NCBI RefSeq assembly: GCF_003073045.1
Contig: NC_037593.1
Location: 1,913,525 to 1,977,524 of the forward strand
Length of the DNA: 64,000 nt
From: Pomacea canaliculata
Taxonomy: Eukaryota > Mollusca > Gastropoda > Architaenioglossa > Ampullariidae
Direction of reading: 5' to 3'
Part shown: piece by piece, positions 11,807 to 24,055 of the stretch
How positions within the stretch are numbered: position 1 is the first letter of the stretch
Layout: each line of letters starts with the position of its first letter
Notes under the pieces: generated by a model
The model's input: the letters and a program-made list of their open reading frames with translations, nothing else
The model's database searches: none
What the model was told of the DNA's origin: nothing
Translations under genes and position numbers: made by a program

Positions 11807-14800
11807 ATGTCAGACAGGAAGGTCACATTTAGTGAAAAGGATCTTATAGAGGAGTTTGAGAATGACGACGTGTCTAACGAGGCCGATTGAAAAAGGGAAA
11901 GCACACCCTAGACAGCGACGAGGAGGACGATGATGGTGATAAATACGATATTCTGAAAGAAGATGACATTGAAGGTATTTTGAGTAACCAAATGCGAAGC
12001 ATGCAGCTTTTCTCCTAGTAACTTTAGAATTATACTAATTAGGTATTGATTTAAAAAAACTGAGCTCAATCATATTTAGTACTGAGATATGCTTGATTCC
12101 TCTTGAGTGTTTAGATATTATACTTCCTGTCATCACAAATCATTGTAAATGTTAGCTTGTGATCAGTTGTTTTCCCATCTTTGTTTAAAAAGTGCCCTGA
12201 TGAAGCACTTATTAAGAAGTCCAGAGAAACATTGTGAGACTGGATGACACAGCTCTGGGCCTACTTACAAGAGCACCAGCTCATCCCACTACTTTAAATT
12301 AAAGTGACCACCGACATATTATCTGCCTCAGGGGTGATATTTTCTGCTTCTCTAATGGATCTCTTTCCTGCATTTGACACTATGGATCACTCTCTGCTCT
12401 TTCATGGACTACATACCCCTACAGGATTTCTGGACCTGCACTAAATGTGGTTCAACTCCTATCTCACTGATAACAGTGATGCAGACTGTGTTCACTGATG
12501 GTCAACATTTTGCCCTGCTCCACTTTCTGTTTGGTGCCCCCAAAGGCTCAGTACTTGACCCAGTTATGTTCATTCTGTATATGAAACCACTTTCATCCAG
12601 TCTCAAGGTTTCTCATCAATTATATGCTGATGACACACAACTGGACTGCTCCACTCCACCAGCTGAGTCTCACTCTGCTACCAGCACCATAGAAGCATGT
12701 ATTAACAATGTCAAAGATTGGATGCTAACAAAAAAAACAAACTTTAACTCAACGATGATAATACAAGAAGAAAAAATCCATGTACACTCGTTTGTCCATC
12801 AAATCATATAAAGGTGGGCGAAGCATTCATCATTTTTTGCATTCTCCATTGGGAATTGGGGAATTATTGTCACTGCAGACTTGACCCTGCAAAAAAAGTT
12901 ACAGCTGTTTGTCAGTTTGGCTATTATTATAGACAACTTATAGCTGTCTGCTAGTCTATTATGAGCTACGCAAGATCAGCTCCATCCATTACATTCTCTC
13001 TGTATGCACTCACAACACTCTTGTCTGTGCGTTTGTTCTACCCAGACTTGATTACTACAACTTTGCTTACTGGCTGCCATTAATACCTTCTTCACGAATT
13101 CCAGAAAGTACAGAACTCTTCTGCACGCTTGGTGCTTAGAGCTCACAAATAAAACCATGCCACCCCTCCTTCGTTTTCTGCACTGGCTACCCATCCGTTC
13201 TTGCATCCAGTACAATCTGCTCTTGCTGTGTTTTATTTATTTATTTTTTGCTGGCTCCTGCTCTGATGATTTCTTTGAACTTCTCTTTCCTTATGTCCCA
13301 GCTAGACAACGCCGCTTCTTGTCAGATGATCATCTCCTTACTCTTCCTGTCACCAGAACGACAACAACATATGGCCACAGGATTTTTAGTTATTGTGCAT
13401 CAAAACAATGGAACTCTCTCCTTTTCTCTATCCAGAATTGCATCCTTTAAACATGCACTAAAAACACACCTCTTCCATAAACATTACTCCTAACACACTT
13501 TCCCACAATGCTAGTCCTTTTTCACACCCTTCCCTGCTCGCTGTCTTCTTGTAATATTATGATACTCTTAGTTCTTCTTATTTGCTTCCTCTTTGCATCT
13601 TCTTTACTTTACTCATCATTAGTACTGTTGTTTATTTTTTTTTGTCGTTCGCCTGATCACACTTGGAGACCAGCTCTTGAGATGAAACTGGTGGTCTTCT
13701 GTAGAGTCTCCACTGGCCCGTACAGCTTGTTTTGCAGGGTCTCCGACTGTGGCCACGTCTCTTCCCTCAGGGTACGGAGGTTCCTACACTCCTGTAGGAT
13801 GTGTTCTACAGTCTGGTCTGCTTCTCGACATGGGCATCTCGGGGACGGCACGAGGTGTAACTTCCTGTGTAGGTGGTGAAGTAGCTTGTTGTGCCCGGTC
13901 CTGAGGCGGAAGATAGCGACCTGGTCCGGTCTGGACAGCTGATGGTAACTGTCCCGTGGTTGCTGTGGCCTGTACAGAGACTTAATGATGGTTTTCATCT
14001 CTGACATGTTGACTGCATTGTCTTCTTGCTCGTCCTCTGCACCCAACTTAGCCATCCTGTCAGCTTCCTCATTCCCATCTATCCCGCAGTGTGATGGAAT
14101 CCACTGTAGAACTGTTCTGAGGCACTTGATGTTTAACAGCACGGCTTCCAGGTCTGGCAGTTTGTTGTTGTTGACTGCCTGCAGCACCGACAGAGCATCG
14201 GTCAGGAAGACGATCTGGCTGTCATGGTCTGCTCTGCTGCTGATGATGTTTGCTGCGTGGACCAGGGCTTCTACTTCTGCTCTATAGTTTGTACAGTGGA
14301 GGCCAGTTGGTATTGCTGCTGCCTGCCACTGTCCATTTGGGAACTGGATGTACACGCCGGCCCCTCCCCTCTGGATAGCGTCTGTGGCTGACCCATCTGT
14401 GTAGGCCCTTATCCATGATTCCTGGGGGTACCTTTCTTCTAGCATGGCTAGCGTCAGGGCTCTCTTGCTCACATCGCTATGCTCATCCTTTGTTGTGAGG
14501 TGAGGAACTGTGGTGCAGATGGTGATGTTCCCTGTTCTGTCTTTCCAAGGAGGAGGATCGAGGGAGAGAGTCGGTACCTGGACCTGTGCAGGAAGCTTTG
14601 TTTGATATTTTCTTTTTCTGTCCCTCATATGCTGTCCATGTCTTGTTCTTTTTCTTAGGTGCTATGAGCATACTTCTTAGGATTGTGCATGCGCTTTACA
14701 AATTTTATTATTATTAAAGATACAGTCAAGCAATTAAGTAATATATAGTAAAAGTAAAATGTCAAGACTGTCACAATGAAACATAATCATGGAAATGCAT

Positions 14801-16485
14801 TGGGTCTCAAGGTTTGTACCTTCTGTAAGTTGAAGGATCATAAATAGTACATTTTATTATTTAAAATATCTTAAACACCAAAAAGAAATGTGGCAAAAGA
14901 CTTGTGAAATATGTCTTGAAAGAAGTTACAAATTAGGATGGCAACTAATAATAAATTAAAAATTGATAAATTAATATCTTTTTTTTATAGGCCAAGAGGA
15001 AAAGACAATAGACTTTGACGAGGACATACAGATTACTCCATTCAACATGAGGGAAGAGCTGGAAGAGGGGCACTTTGACAAAGATGGAACTTTCATCTTT
15101 GACAAAAGCAAAGTAAAATGCAGTATTACTGGTTGTGCATATCACACTTATTAAAAAAAGGCATTATATTTGTTGTTAAATCAAACCAGAGTGCTTAAAA
15201 GATTATGCTATGTAAAAGCTTCACTTTATTTAAGTCTGATAGGAGTGGTTTTTGTAATATAATTATAACAATTTCTAGTTCACAAAGTAATTATGGAAAG
15301 AGAGAAAAATAAAAGTACCAGAATTTTATGAAATCTTGAAAATATAAATATGACAAAGCCTTTTCTTATTTTTATAATTTTTTCAGAATGTGGTGAAAGA
15401 CAGTTGGATTGACAATATAGACTGGGTCCGTGTCAAAGAATCTGAGCGCATCAAGGCTCAGCAACGTGCTGCTGCTGCAGAAGAAGACAGTAAGGAGGAG
15501 CTACCACCTGTGGACAAGGTTGCCATTTTCAGTCAGATGCTTGAGATACTTAAACCCCAGGAAAGTGTTGCTAAAGCATTGCGCCGATTGTCCAAAAGCA
15601 AAGGCAAACCTCTTAGCACAGCTCAACGCTGGAAGGCAAAGCGACAGAAAATGTCAGCAGCAGAGAAGGAGGCAGGGGAAACAGCAAAAGAGGAAGAAGA
15701 CCAACAGACAATGCTGCGGTTAACGGAAATGGCAGACACTTTGGTGCAGGATGGCATGATGGAGATTTATGAGGCAACACGGGAAAAGGTGGCCCATATG
15801 TTGAAGCAAGAACAGGAGTCAAAAGGGAAAGTTTCCATTAAAGTCCCGAGGAAAATCAGCGACGATGATGCACTTGACATGTTTGGTGAAAACTTTGATA
15901 AGCAAGAAGCTGAGAAACTTTCAGGGAAAAATTCTGTGGGTAACGAAGAAAAAGAACCAGAGGAAGAGCAAAAAGGTGAGTCAAGCTTACAGTACATGCT
16001 TAAATCAAAGTGCATTACACCAAAGGAACACGTGTAACAATTTCCCTTTGATTTTATCCATTTATACTTTTTTTAGGCTATGGGTTAAGAGTAGTAATGT
16101 TTATAGAATTTGTACTTATGTGGGGATATCGTTTTACTTTAATCTTTCTGTTTGTAAATATTAAAATTATGTCCTGTGCTTTAAGCAGCAACTTGATCAC
16201 TGTGATACTTGATAGCTGTTGCACTTTTGCTTTGCAATGTTTGCAGGAGCGTGTTCAGACTCCTTGCAAGATTCTGGTGATGAGAATAAAGATGCAGATG
16301 AAGTGAGATGGGAGTACAAGTTAAAAAACACAGAAACAGCTGAATTGTTTGGGCCTTATTCCACATCACAGATGGTAATGTGGCAGGAAGAGGGCAAGTT
16401 CACGAGCGGTGCATTTTGTCGACGAGCGGGCTCAGGCAGCCAGTTTTATTCTTTGGCTAGAATTGAGTTTGATTTGTACCTCTGA
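11807..16485 (+). CDS. CD2BP2: CD2BP2 / U5-52K, GYF-domain splicing protein
   Basis: CD2BP2 is known as the 52K protein of the U5 snRNP; its GYF domain binds proline-rich peptides in the nucleus. Exons are 11807-11974, 14991-15112, 15387-15975 and 16247-16485, all with GT-AG borders, giving about 372 residues (human 341). Exon 1 has the N-terminal KVTF start and the acidic LDSDEE stretch ending KYDIL. Exon 2 has ITPFNMREELEEGHFD, exon 3 SWIDNIDW and a long charged helical region. Exon 4 has the GYF domain (about residues 316-372) with WEYK, GPY for the usual GPF, GKF for GYF, and the end EFDLYL. Exon 1 is out of frame by one missing base near 11887, probably an assembly error. Intron 1 (3.0 kb) holds two LINEs. 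Confidence 0.95.
12300..14715 (+). mobile_element. L2/CR1-like LINE, 3' half, interrupted
   Basis: A 5'-truncated, decayed non-LTR retrotransposon lies in CD2BP2 intron 1. About 12330-12810 encodes the reverse-transcriptase core: an AFDTMDHSLL block, GAPKGSVLDPVMF and the catalytic YADDTQL. About 13060-13495 encodes the typical C-terminus with LHWLPIRSCIQYNLLLLC, TYGHRIFSYCA, WNSLLFSI and LKTHLFHK. The 3' region runs to about 13630, resumes at about 14620 after the inserted RNase H LINE, and ends in ATT repeats at 14702-14715. Frame breaks are present, for instance just before 12374. The family call rests on these motifs; L2 versus CR1 is not settled. Confidence 0.85.
13630..14640 (-). mobile_element. 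RNase H LINE 3' end nested in the L2 LINE
   Basis: A 5'-truncated LINE inserted in antisense near the 3' end of the L2 copy. A frame of 323 codons (14628-13657) is open. It carries an RNase H domain with AYTDGSA, the RAEVEAL glutamate, the FLTDALS aspartate and PSHCGIDGNEEADRMAK, then a C-terminal CPC...H...C zinc-knuckle region ending EHILQECRNL. A T run at 13632-13641 on the plus strand is probably its poly(A) tail. The start of the frame at 14628 probably runs out of the element into L2 sequence, so no true start codon is implied. The open frame suggests recent insertion. The domain order is that of RNase H-bearing LINEs (I, Tad or R1 type). Confidence 0.85.
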
Positions 16486-16644
16486 TTATCTTTCGAGTAC
16501 ACAGCTTGTATGCAGACAAATTATTTCAGTGATTTTAGTTAATGTCACATGTTCTGACGTAAAAAAACAAAAATCACCAATCCAAAGCTTTGGAGGTACT
16601 TCTGAGGAGGAAGTATGTCATCTCCAAATTTTGATGTAGACTGT
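16486..16644 (+). other. CD2BP2 3' UTR start
   Basis: Non-coding sequence directly after the CD2BP2 stop, before the hAT-type element. No early AATAAA signal is seen here, so the transcript probably runs further. A candidate AATAAA lies at 18605-18610. Confidence 0.4.
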
Positions 16645-17209
16645 CAGGGCTTCTGCTTACTCAAAAAATTGTGTACAGTACACATTAAAAGTTCGGAGGA
16701 CCCCTTCAATTTTCGTCAATGGGGTCCCAGGCGAACCCTTCAAATTTGGGCGAAGAACAGATACAAAATTGGGTAAGTGTAGTGTCTGACATCGTAGCCC
16801 AATCTATTGGTGTCGTCTGCTACAAGGTGAGAGTTACTTCCCTTGCTTTGAGGTTTTTTTTTTTCCCCTTACAGGGAAGAGTTCCATTAACCTATTTCCA
16901 AGATGTCGTTGACAGCATGGCTAAAATCTTCGTCTCAGAAACGGAAAGAAAGTGAGCACTCCAAGCACAGTGAGCATAAGCTCATCACAGATGCTTGCAC
17001 AGACTTCATGGCACAGAAATCTCGCCGTTTCTGACTAGACATTACAGTGCTTTGTGTGCCTGAAAGGCTGTTGAACAAAGTATGTTGATTTATTGATTTT
17101 CATTTTTCCACATTGTAAAGGGACCCCTTAGAGTTAGCCTGGGACCCCTTAAAAATCTGGAGAAGGGGTCCCTGGGACCCCAAAGAATTAAGCCTTAGCA
17201 GAAGCCCTG
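16645..17209. mobile_element. hAT-type non-autonomous DNA transposon
   Basis: Inverted ends: CAGGGCTTCTGCT on the left and AGCAGAAGCCCTG on the right. A direct GACTGT repeat of six bases flanks it at 16639-16644 and 17210-17215. Subterminal blocks repeat GGACCCC/GGGGTCC in both orientations. Inside is a donor-like GGGTAAGT (about 16769), a pyrimidine tract with acceptor (about 16860-16875), and a 43-residue frame at 16903-17034 starting MSLTAWLKSSSQKRKE. That start resembles hAT transposase N-termini, which suggests an internally deleted copy. Eight-base target duplications are usual for hAT, so six leaves some doubt. Confidence 0.7.
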
Positions 17210-19364
17210 GACTGTCTGTATAACAGGTCACTAACTTTTCTTTCACAGTGGATTTTTTATTTCTCCTATTGATGTTAGGACTAGCAGCGATATCTGTCGA
17301 GAGAAGCTGAATGATAGAGGAAGGATGAAGAGACATTTGAGGTGGTTTGTTAACTTGTGAGGGAGTGTGGGGTGGAGAAAGAGTAGTGTGTTCTATTTGG
17401 ATTTTTCTGTGGGAACCGCCTTTAAATCTCTGGCTTTCGGTTAGGGATTTGGACCGTTTCATTTCACACAGTGACTGATTGCAGGAATCCTGTTATGTCA
17501 CTGCTTAAGTTAATACAAACAGTCCCATAGCAGTCATCAGCATGTTATCTTAATACATTAAACAGTGGTGCCAGAAACTTTGCTGTTTTGTTTTTTGGGT
17601 TTTTTTTTAGGCAATCGGGACCATGAAAATTATGGTGTCTTAATAGAGCCTATTCTCATATTTTTCTGAAAAAAAAAATTTTAATATTTCCTACTTGATT
17701 GCTATTTGAAGGGGAAAAAAACTTTGAATGCTTAGTTTACATTTTGTGTTAAGATAAATAATAGATTGGCTAGTAGATTGTGTATGAGGTGGTAGGTGCT
17801 AAAAATATAGACTGTATATTTAAAATGTTTGCTAGTGCTAGACCATCATGATTTTAACCCCCACATAAATCAGGTGCTGAGTTTCGAATGATGTGGACAG
17901 TTTAAGAATTGTAGAATGCTTGAAATATGGGAAGGCTCCATGGTTAGTGCTTTCAAGTGGAAAGTCAAAGCTGGCAGAAAAAGAAAAAAAAAAAATCTGT
18001 CCAACCAGCGTGTCAGAATTTATCACGGGAGGTACGAAGTAGAAGGTATCATGGTCCATGACCTAGACACAGCACACGAAAAAGTTTCCCAGCATTGGAC
18101 CAGTTGCTCACGAGCCCCTAACCTTTATCAGCAAAACATCTACTTTGGTATGTGAACTCCTGCAGAAATGGCATGATCTGCACATGCAAGTGAAAGGAAT
18201 TATGGTTGATGAAATATTCTGCCGCATGGCTTAGTGACATTTGCAGACTTGTTTACATTTAGGACAATCTGTAATTGGTACAAGCATGTAGTCCCAGGGG
18301 AAATTGTGTTATCTTGATTCAGTCTGTTAATCAGCCACAGCTCAAATTAATGTTTTGGCCTTGTGTGTAATTTACTTCTGGGGATTTCCCTTGATGGTTA
18401 TGGGGAAGCCCATAAGACATTTGCATTCATCACATTGTCAAGCGCTGTTTCAATTCTTTGTATGGGATTATGTGATAAGAGACTTATACAGTTTGGATGT
18501 TTGAGTGCTTTTTTTTTTTTTTTTTGTAAGCATTCAAATGTATCTGTGCATTAAGCAGTCCATTACATTTTTATCTTCTAACTGAAACTTTACAGAATCT
18601 GAAAAATAAACTTGCAACTAAAACTTTTTTTGCTGGTGGTGATAACTAAGTTGATCATTTGTTCAAAAATCACAATACATTCACTTGTTTGTGTACAAAA
18701 GTATAAAAGAATCAATGATCTATTTACTTGTCTACCCAATTACTCCAAATAATAAAGTCAATTCATATCTAACTTGTATAAATATATCTTATAAATAATG
18801 CTGCCAGCCATTTAACAGATATACAGAAAATTGCTTAAAAGTAAATAAAATGTCTTCAAAAATACTTGACATGTAAAGCTGGATGTCAACCAGTTTTTGA
18901 ACATTAAAACCATATTAACAGAAGAAAAAGTGTTTCAGTACTGGGTGATAAAAAAAGTAATGTAAAACTTTAAAATACTATGAAACACTTATGCTTCACC
19001 TCTCCAATGAGAAACAGCACTTTCAATGTACAAAATATGTCCTTAAGCAGTTATTGATGGTGTGATGCAGAATGTAAAATACTACAAGAAAAACAATTTT
19101 ACATGTGGAATAAACTAAAAGAGAAAAGATTACAGCACTCTTTCTTAAACCTTAAGCAAAGACATTCAAACAAAGTATTACGTGGATACAGAGTAAATAC
19201 ATGTGCCTTTGTTTCTTGATTGCTCTCCAATTCTTTCTTTTGGTGTGTACTTTTACATTTAATAGTAATTGTCTTTAGAAATGATACTCATGCAGTGGTG
19301 AAATTCAGCTATTATGTATCCTTTTATAAAATACAGGAGAGTAAGTCAAAAGTGCAAAATCTTC
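17210..19364. other. Convergent 3' region, no gene
   Basis: The stretch lies between the ends of CD2BP2 (+) and the membrane-protein gene (-). It is AT-rich with long T and A runs (about 18510-18527) and only short open frames without family features. An AATAAA at 18605-18610 on the plus strand could end the CD2BP2 transcript. The minus-strand gene's 3' UTR must overlap the right part. No repeat element other than the hAT-type copy was recognised. Confidence 0.5.
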
Positions 19365-22300
19365 TCATGGAGTCAACCATTTGATCCACTTCCAATCTTC
19401 TGACCGGCAAAGGCGCCACATATAAAATACTGCAATACTAACAATCTGCAGCATACGACCTAGAAGTATTTCTCTAGGCCAGTATGACATTTTGACTGGT
19501 GATGCTCCTGATACAAAGGCCAGAAATTGTCCACTGGACATGCTCAAGTATGTCGTAATCAGCTGAGTTAATATAAAGATGATGGACACTTTCATCGTCA
19601 AGGGGGTATGCCAAGAAGTGATGGCATCCATAATTTTTTCTTTGTTTGTTTCTGTAATTTCCTGAATTTCCTGGGAAAAAACATGAGAGAATCAGAATTC
19701 CTCCTTTGTGATGTACTAATGACATTAAAATAATCTTGCAAACATGAAACAACATAGGGTTACAAAATATAAAGTCTTAAAAATATCAGCTAGAAGTATT
19801 TATGTGGCAAAATGGGAAACAAATTATCACACGCAACAGCAGCAAAAAGTACCTATATGGCAAAATGGAAAACAAACGATCAAACACAACAACAGCAGAG
19901 TTGAAGTATACACCTGAGGTTTACTGTAAGAAGACAATCATTAATGCTCAACCTCCATGTAGTTATCGATACCATGCTTACCAGTTTTTCACTAAAATTA
20001 TTGGTTAACTTTGCAAAGATGAAAATGATGCTGTACAGTCGGAGGACTAAGGTCAGCATGAAGAATGGTGTGATGATACCCTTCAAGAACTTCAGTGCAT
20101 GGTTTCCTTCATCTGTATATTATCAAAAACAATAACTTGATAGCTTGTAGCAAGCTAAAATTCTGCTGACCATATAATGCAACCTTCTAAACAATTTAAA
20201 ATGCAACATGAGTATTGAGCATTTTACTTCGACTTTTTATTGCAGGATGTAAGTAACAAGATTACATACTAGTCTGACATTAAAAAGACTGATAGAGGCA
20301 ACCGTTAACCTGTGGATGTTGTCAGAATGGATGATAGTATCTCCAGGATGCTGCTTGATGGCTCACTGCCAATTTTAAAAATACAAATAAAAAGTGTCCA
20401 TGTATTTAAAAACCTTTTAAAAGTAAATTCGTAAAATTTCTCATTTCTGAAGTGAATTGTTTCCAAACAACAGCATCATATAAATCATCTCTTATTTGTG
20501 TATGGTAGTTAGGGTGAACACAAATTCTGAGCTTGCTTTTCATGGTAGAGATAATGCCTATCAGTAGATAACTGATTATCTCTAAGGTCTGTTAAATACA
20601 ACAGCAAAAAAAAACAAACAAACAGAAAACAAGCAAGCTGATATAATGAGCCATCTGATGTTGGTGAACACTATTTCTTGCTTTTATGACAGTATCTGAC
20701 CTGAACCCAGCAGATCACTCATAAATATTAATGTCAAAAGTATTCTAGATTACTTTTACTTACAGTCGCCACTGCCATGGGATTTGGAAGGGAGAAGAGA
20801 TAATTTTTGTCTCCATAAACATTGCTCCAAGTGAAGCCACCAGGCAAACAGTGCAGAATGCAGCATCACTTACTACATCTGCATATTTTCAAAAATAAAA
20901 AGAGAAAAAATATGTATCATCACAGCATCTAATGGTATGGACAAGTCTTATTAAGAATAAGATACAACTTTATGTGCTCAGTTCTTTCCCCCTAGCTGTT
21001 TTATGAAGCTCAACAGATTTTTTTTAAAAGCTGTATTTACCCCATACTAGGTCTTAAAGTACTAGTCACTACATTCCACTTTACTAGTTTCTGCAACAAG
21101 GAGTTCCATTTCTGCAGATTTTAACTGCATTATCTGGTTTTTCTTTATTTTTTTGTCTTCTTTAATTTAACTGCGTTGCCATAAGTTGTACTGTATATAA
21201 ATTTATATAGGTCATGATATTTTATTATGCTGTCTTCTATAAAAAATGTATACATACCATGACCTTTGAGTGATATGGTGCATAACTTTAAATTCTTTTA
21301 CACGATAAAAAAATTAGCTTTCATGTATTTAACTGCACAGTGGGCTGTTTCAATTTGTATTTGCACTTCATACTTGTAACTGGGTTTTGAGGGGATGAAA
21401 CTTTACCTAGACGAGCCATCCACAACATATTATGGACACTGACGATCATCAGCAGCACAAAAAAAAGACAACTGCAAAGAATTAGAGCAAACTGAAGGTA
21501 GAAAGGCATCGGCAGCAGAAATGGCCCATGAACTAACACTTTCAATGACATCACATGCCTCTCATGCACATCAAGTGTACTTTCACAAACGAATTTCAAA
21601 ATATAAAATGTTTTGTAAGCCTAAGGAAGGGAATAATTTCACATCCAAACAGGCATAATAATATTATTTTATCTCCCTTTACAAACCTACCCTCCACCCT
21701 CTCTGTCACAATTTTTTTAAAAGGACAACTAAATTTGGTGCTAACACAAGGAAATATTATGTCATACGTTTCATTCAAATGATCAAAATGCAGAAGAAAG
21801 CAGCTCATTTCATTTAATTTTCCACATCAATAATAATATAAGGGCATATGGATGTATGCTCACCCAATCTGTAAGGAAGTTCCTGCAAGGTACAGCTCCC
21901 AAAACCAAGCAGCAGAACAAACATAGCAAAGAGCAGAAAAAATTGCTATCAATGCCTGCAAGAAATACAGCTGGATGTAAGACATCACACACATACATGA
22001 AGAAAGTCTCTTTTATTTGGTCATTGTGTCATGTGCTGTGTAACAAGTTCTCTACTGATAAACAAGTATTTCAAAGTACAAAATAAAAACAAGTGCATGA
22101 TGCAAAAATAAAGGAATATGGGGAAAAAGTAGCTAATTCCCTACAAAGACAAATATGCACATTCTTCTAAATAATAGTTTTGTTCATGTTCTAACACAGT
22201 GAAGTGGTTTTTGTATATATGCATGGGTGTACAAGCAAGTATGTGAGTGTAAATATATATGTGGCCAAAACATCTTGTAATGGGAAAGTGCTTATATCAA

Positions 22301-23501
22301 ATACAACGAACTGCAATAAGATCAATTAAAAACAGTATGATGCAAGATTATTTCACAGAAAAAATACCCTCCAAATCTCAGGATTGTTCTTCTTTGTAAT
22401 TTTTTCTCGTGCAAGTTGACCACATCGCATAACAAGATTCTGGGCCAGAATACCCTCTGCCACCAGAAATAAGGGCTCTGCAAGCCAGACCAGATGTTTG
22501 TAGCACCACACTAGCACCTGAGGCACCCAGATGAGTGGTAGAGAAGCCAGCACCCAAAATACCAGCAAGTGTAGCAGAGGCTTTAAAGGTCGCTGTGAAA
22601 ACAAGATAAAACTAAGCTTAAAAATGAAGACCAGTTATTTTACTCTTGCCTGAAAGAGTGAATAGTACATGACTCCTGTTATTAGTTATTCAGGTCAGGC
22701 ATGTTTTTGATTGATGTTAATGAATGTGTGCATGTAATATGTGTGTGTGTGTGTATCCACACTGTGATTTGTAATTGCAAAGAGGATGTATATAAGTAGT
22801 TAAATACTAGTAATAACTTTTGTGTCTATAGCTTCCTATTTCTTGTCTTATATATAATTCTTTGGTTCTCTTTTATCTTAAGACAGATGAGTAAATTACC
22901 CTGCTCTACATGCTGTTAGTATTTTTTTTTGGACCATCTCTTCTTCGGAATCAATGATTCAGTAAAAAAACTTGTGCTTACCAATATCAATATCATCAAT
23001 AATTTTGATTTGCCTGTAATGAAATTACTTCTGCAGTCTTCCACTCTGCATTCACAATACTTACTTCTGAAGATTAAGCAGTGAAACTGCGAGCTCTTAA
23101 TTCCTTTTTGTTACCTAACACTAAAATATAATATTTTAATGCCATTTAAATCATAAAACATTCCCGTATATAACACTACATTTGTTGTTTTAGATTATCT
23201 GATTACTTTAATTTGTTGCTAAGTATAAACTAACGTCAAATAAAGCTAAAGATATTTTCTGTATTACTTAGAAAAGTATTGAGTATCTTTCTGAAATAAC
23301 CAAATAAAATGAGAGGTATAAAAAGGGATAGCTTATTACCCATAGCTTAGGTGTGATTTCCACGACAACAGAGTGAACACACAGAAGCAACGAGCAGCGC
23401 AGAACAACGTCTGTACCACTGAATGAGCCCAGTAACGGCAGAAGAACCAGAAATACGTACGGGATGAATTCTGTAAAACACTGACACAGATCTATACACA
23501 T
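19365..23501 (-). CDS. Multi-pass membrane protein, family not recognised
   Basis: Eight exons join in frame: 23501-23340, 22592-22368, 21955-21864, 21471-21407, 20878-20764, 20365-20310, 20112-19982 and 19670-19365, giving 383 residues and a stop. All borders are GT-AG and the phases agree at every junction, which supports the model. About eight or nine hydrophobic segments occur: two in exon 1 (about residues 10-50), two in exon 2, one each in exons 3, 4, 5 and 7, and two in the last exon, which ends RSEDWKWIKWLTP. There is no cleavable signal peptide with a clear site. Intracellular membrane location is inference. I do not recognise the family and assign no function. It is divergent from MED31, 554 bases apart. 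The start at 23501 is the first methionine before a hydrophobic stretch. Confidence 0.8.
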
Positions 23502-24055
23502 GGTGTTCGATATAAACTGTCTAAACTAAAGCATGCTGATATTGCTCTTCCCCTTCGGCGTCACATTTGTGACTCGTCTTACACTTGAAGTGTAGATGTT
23601 TATTGTTATAAAATGAAGAAAGGGTACTGTCAATTAACAAAATATTTGTTATAAAGTCAAGTATGCGATGCACAAAATAAGCATGGTCGAGAGAATTAGA
23701 TAAACGCTCTTCTATGCTTTAGTCGGCTCGGTTATAAATAAAAGGTTTGGGCGCGAATATCCCTAGACTGCTGACAGACGATTTTTTGTCCATTTAACTG
23801 CTAAAACGAGGCAGGAGACAAGAAAGCTTCTGGTTTATTCACATTTCAGATTAACTACTTAAACGAGGCCTGATACAAAAAAGCTTCTGGTTTATTCGCA
23901 TCACGAGCTAATATCCCGTACATGGTCACATTCTTTTGTTTAGGCTGGCCGAGACTAACAGCACTTCGCAAGATCCTAAGCGTTGGTCTCGGCAGACAGA
24001 CAGCAATCTACCTAAACACTTCCTTGGTCTGGGTAACCGAGACAACTTCGGAAAG
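23502..24055. promoter_or_regulatory. Shared upstream region of two divergent genes
   Basis: These 554 bases separate the start codons of the membrane-protein gene (-) and MED31 (+), so both promoters must lie here or in unannotated 5' exons. A decayed direct repeat of about 40 bases (AACGAGGC...AAAAGCTTCTGGTTTATTC, 23803-23840 and 23863-23900) is visible. No TATA box is clear for either gene. Bidirectional promoter use is inferred from layout only. Confidence 0.55.

Noticed and set aside
12976-13215. Minus-strand short frame near 13 kb as a coding exon
   Set aside because: It is the reverse complement of the L2 reverse-transcriptase tail, which reads on the plus strand.
13657-14628. 323-codon minus-strand frame as a host RNase H gene
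   Set aside because: The RNase H and zinc-knuckle order, the flanking T run and its position inside an L2 copy mark it as a LINE 3' end.
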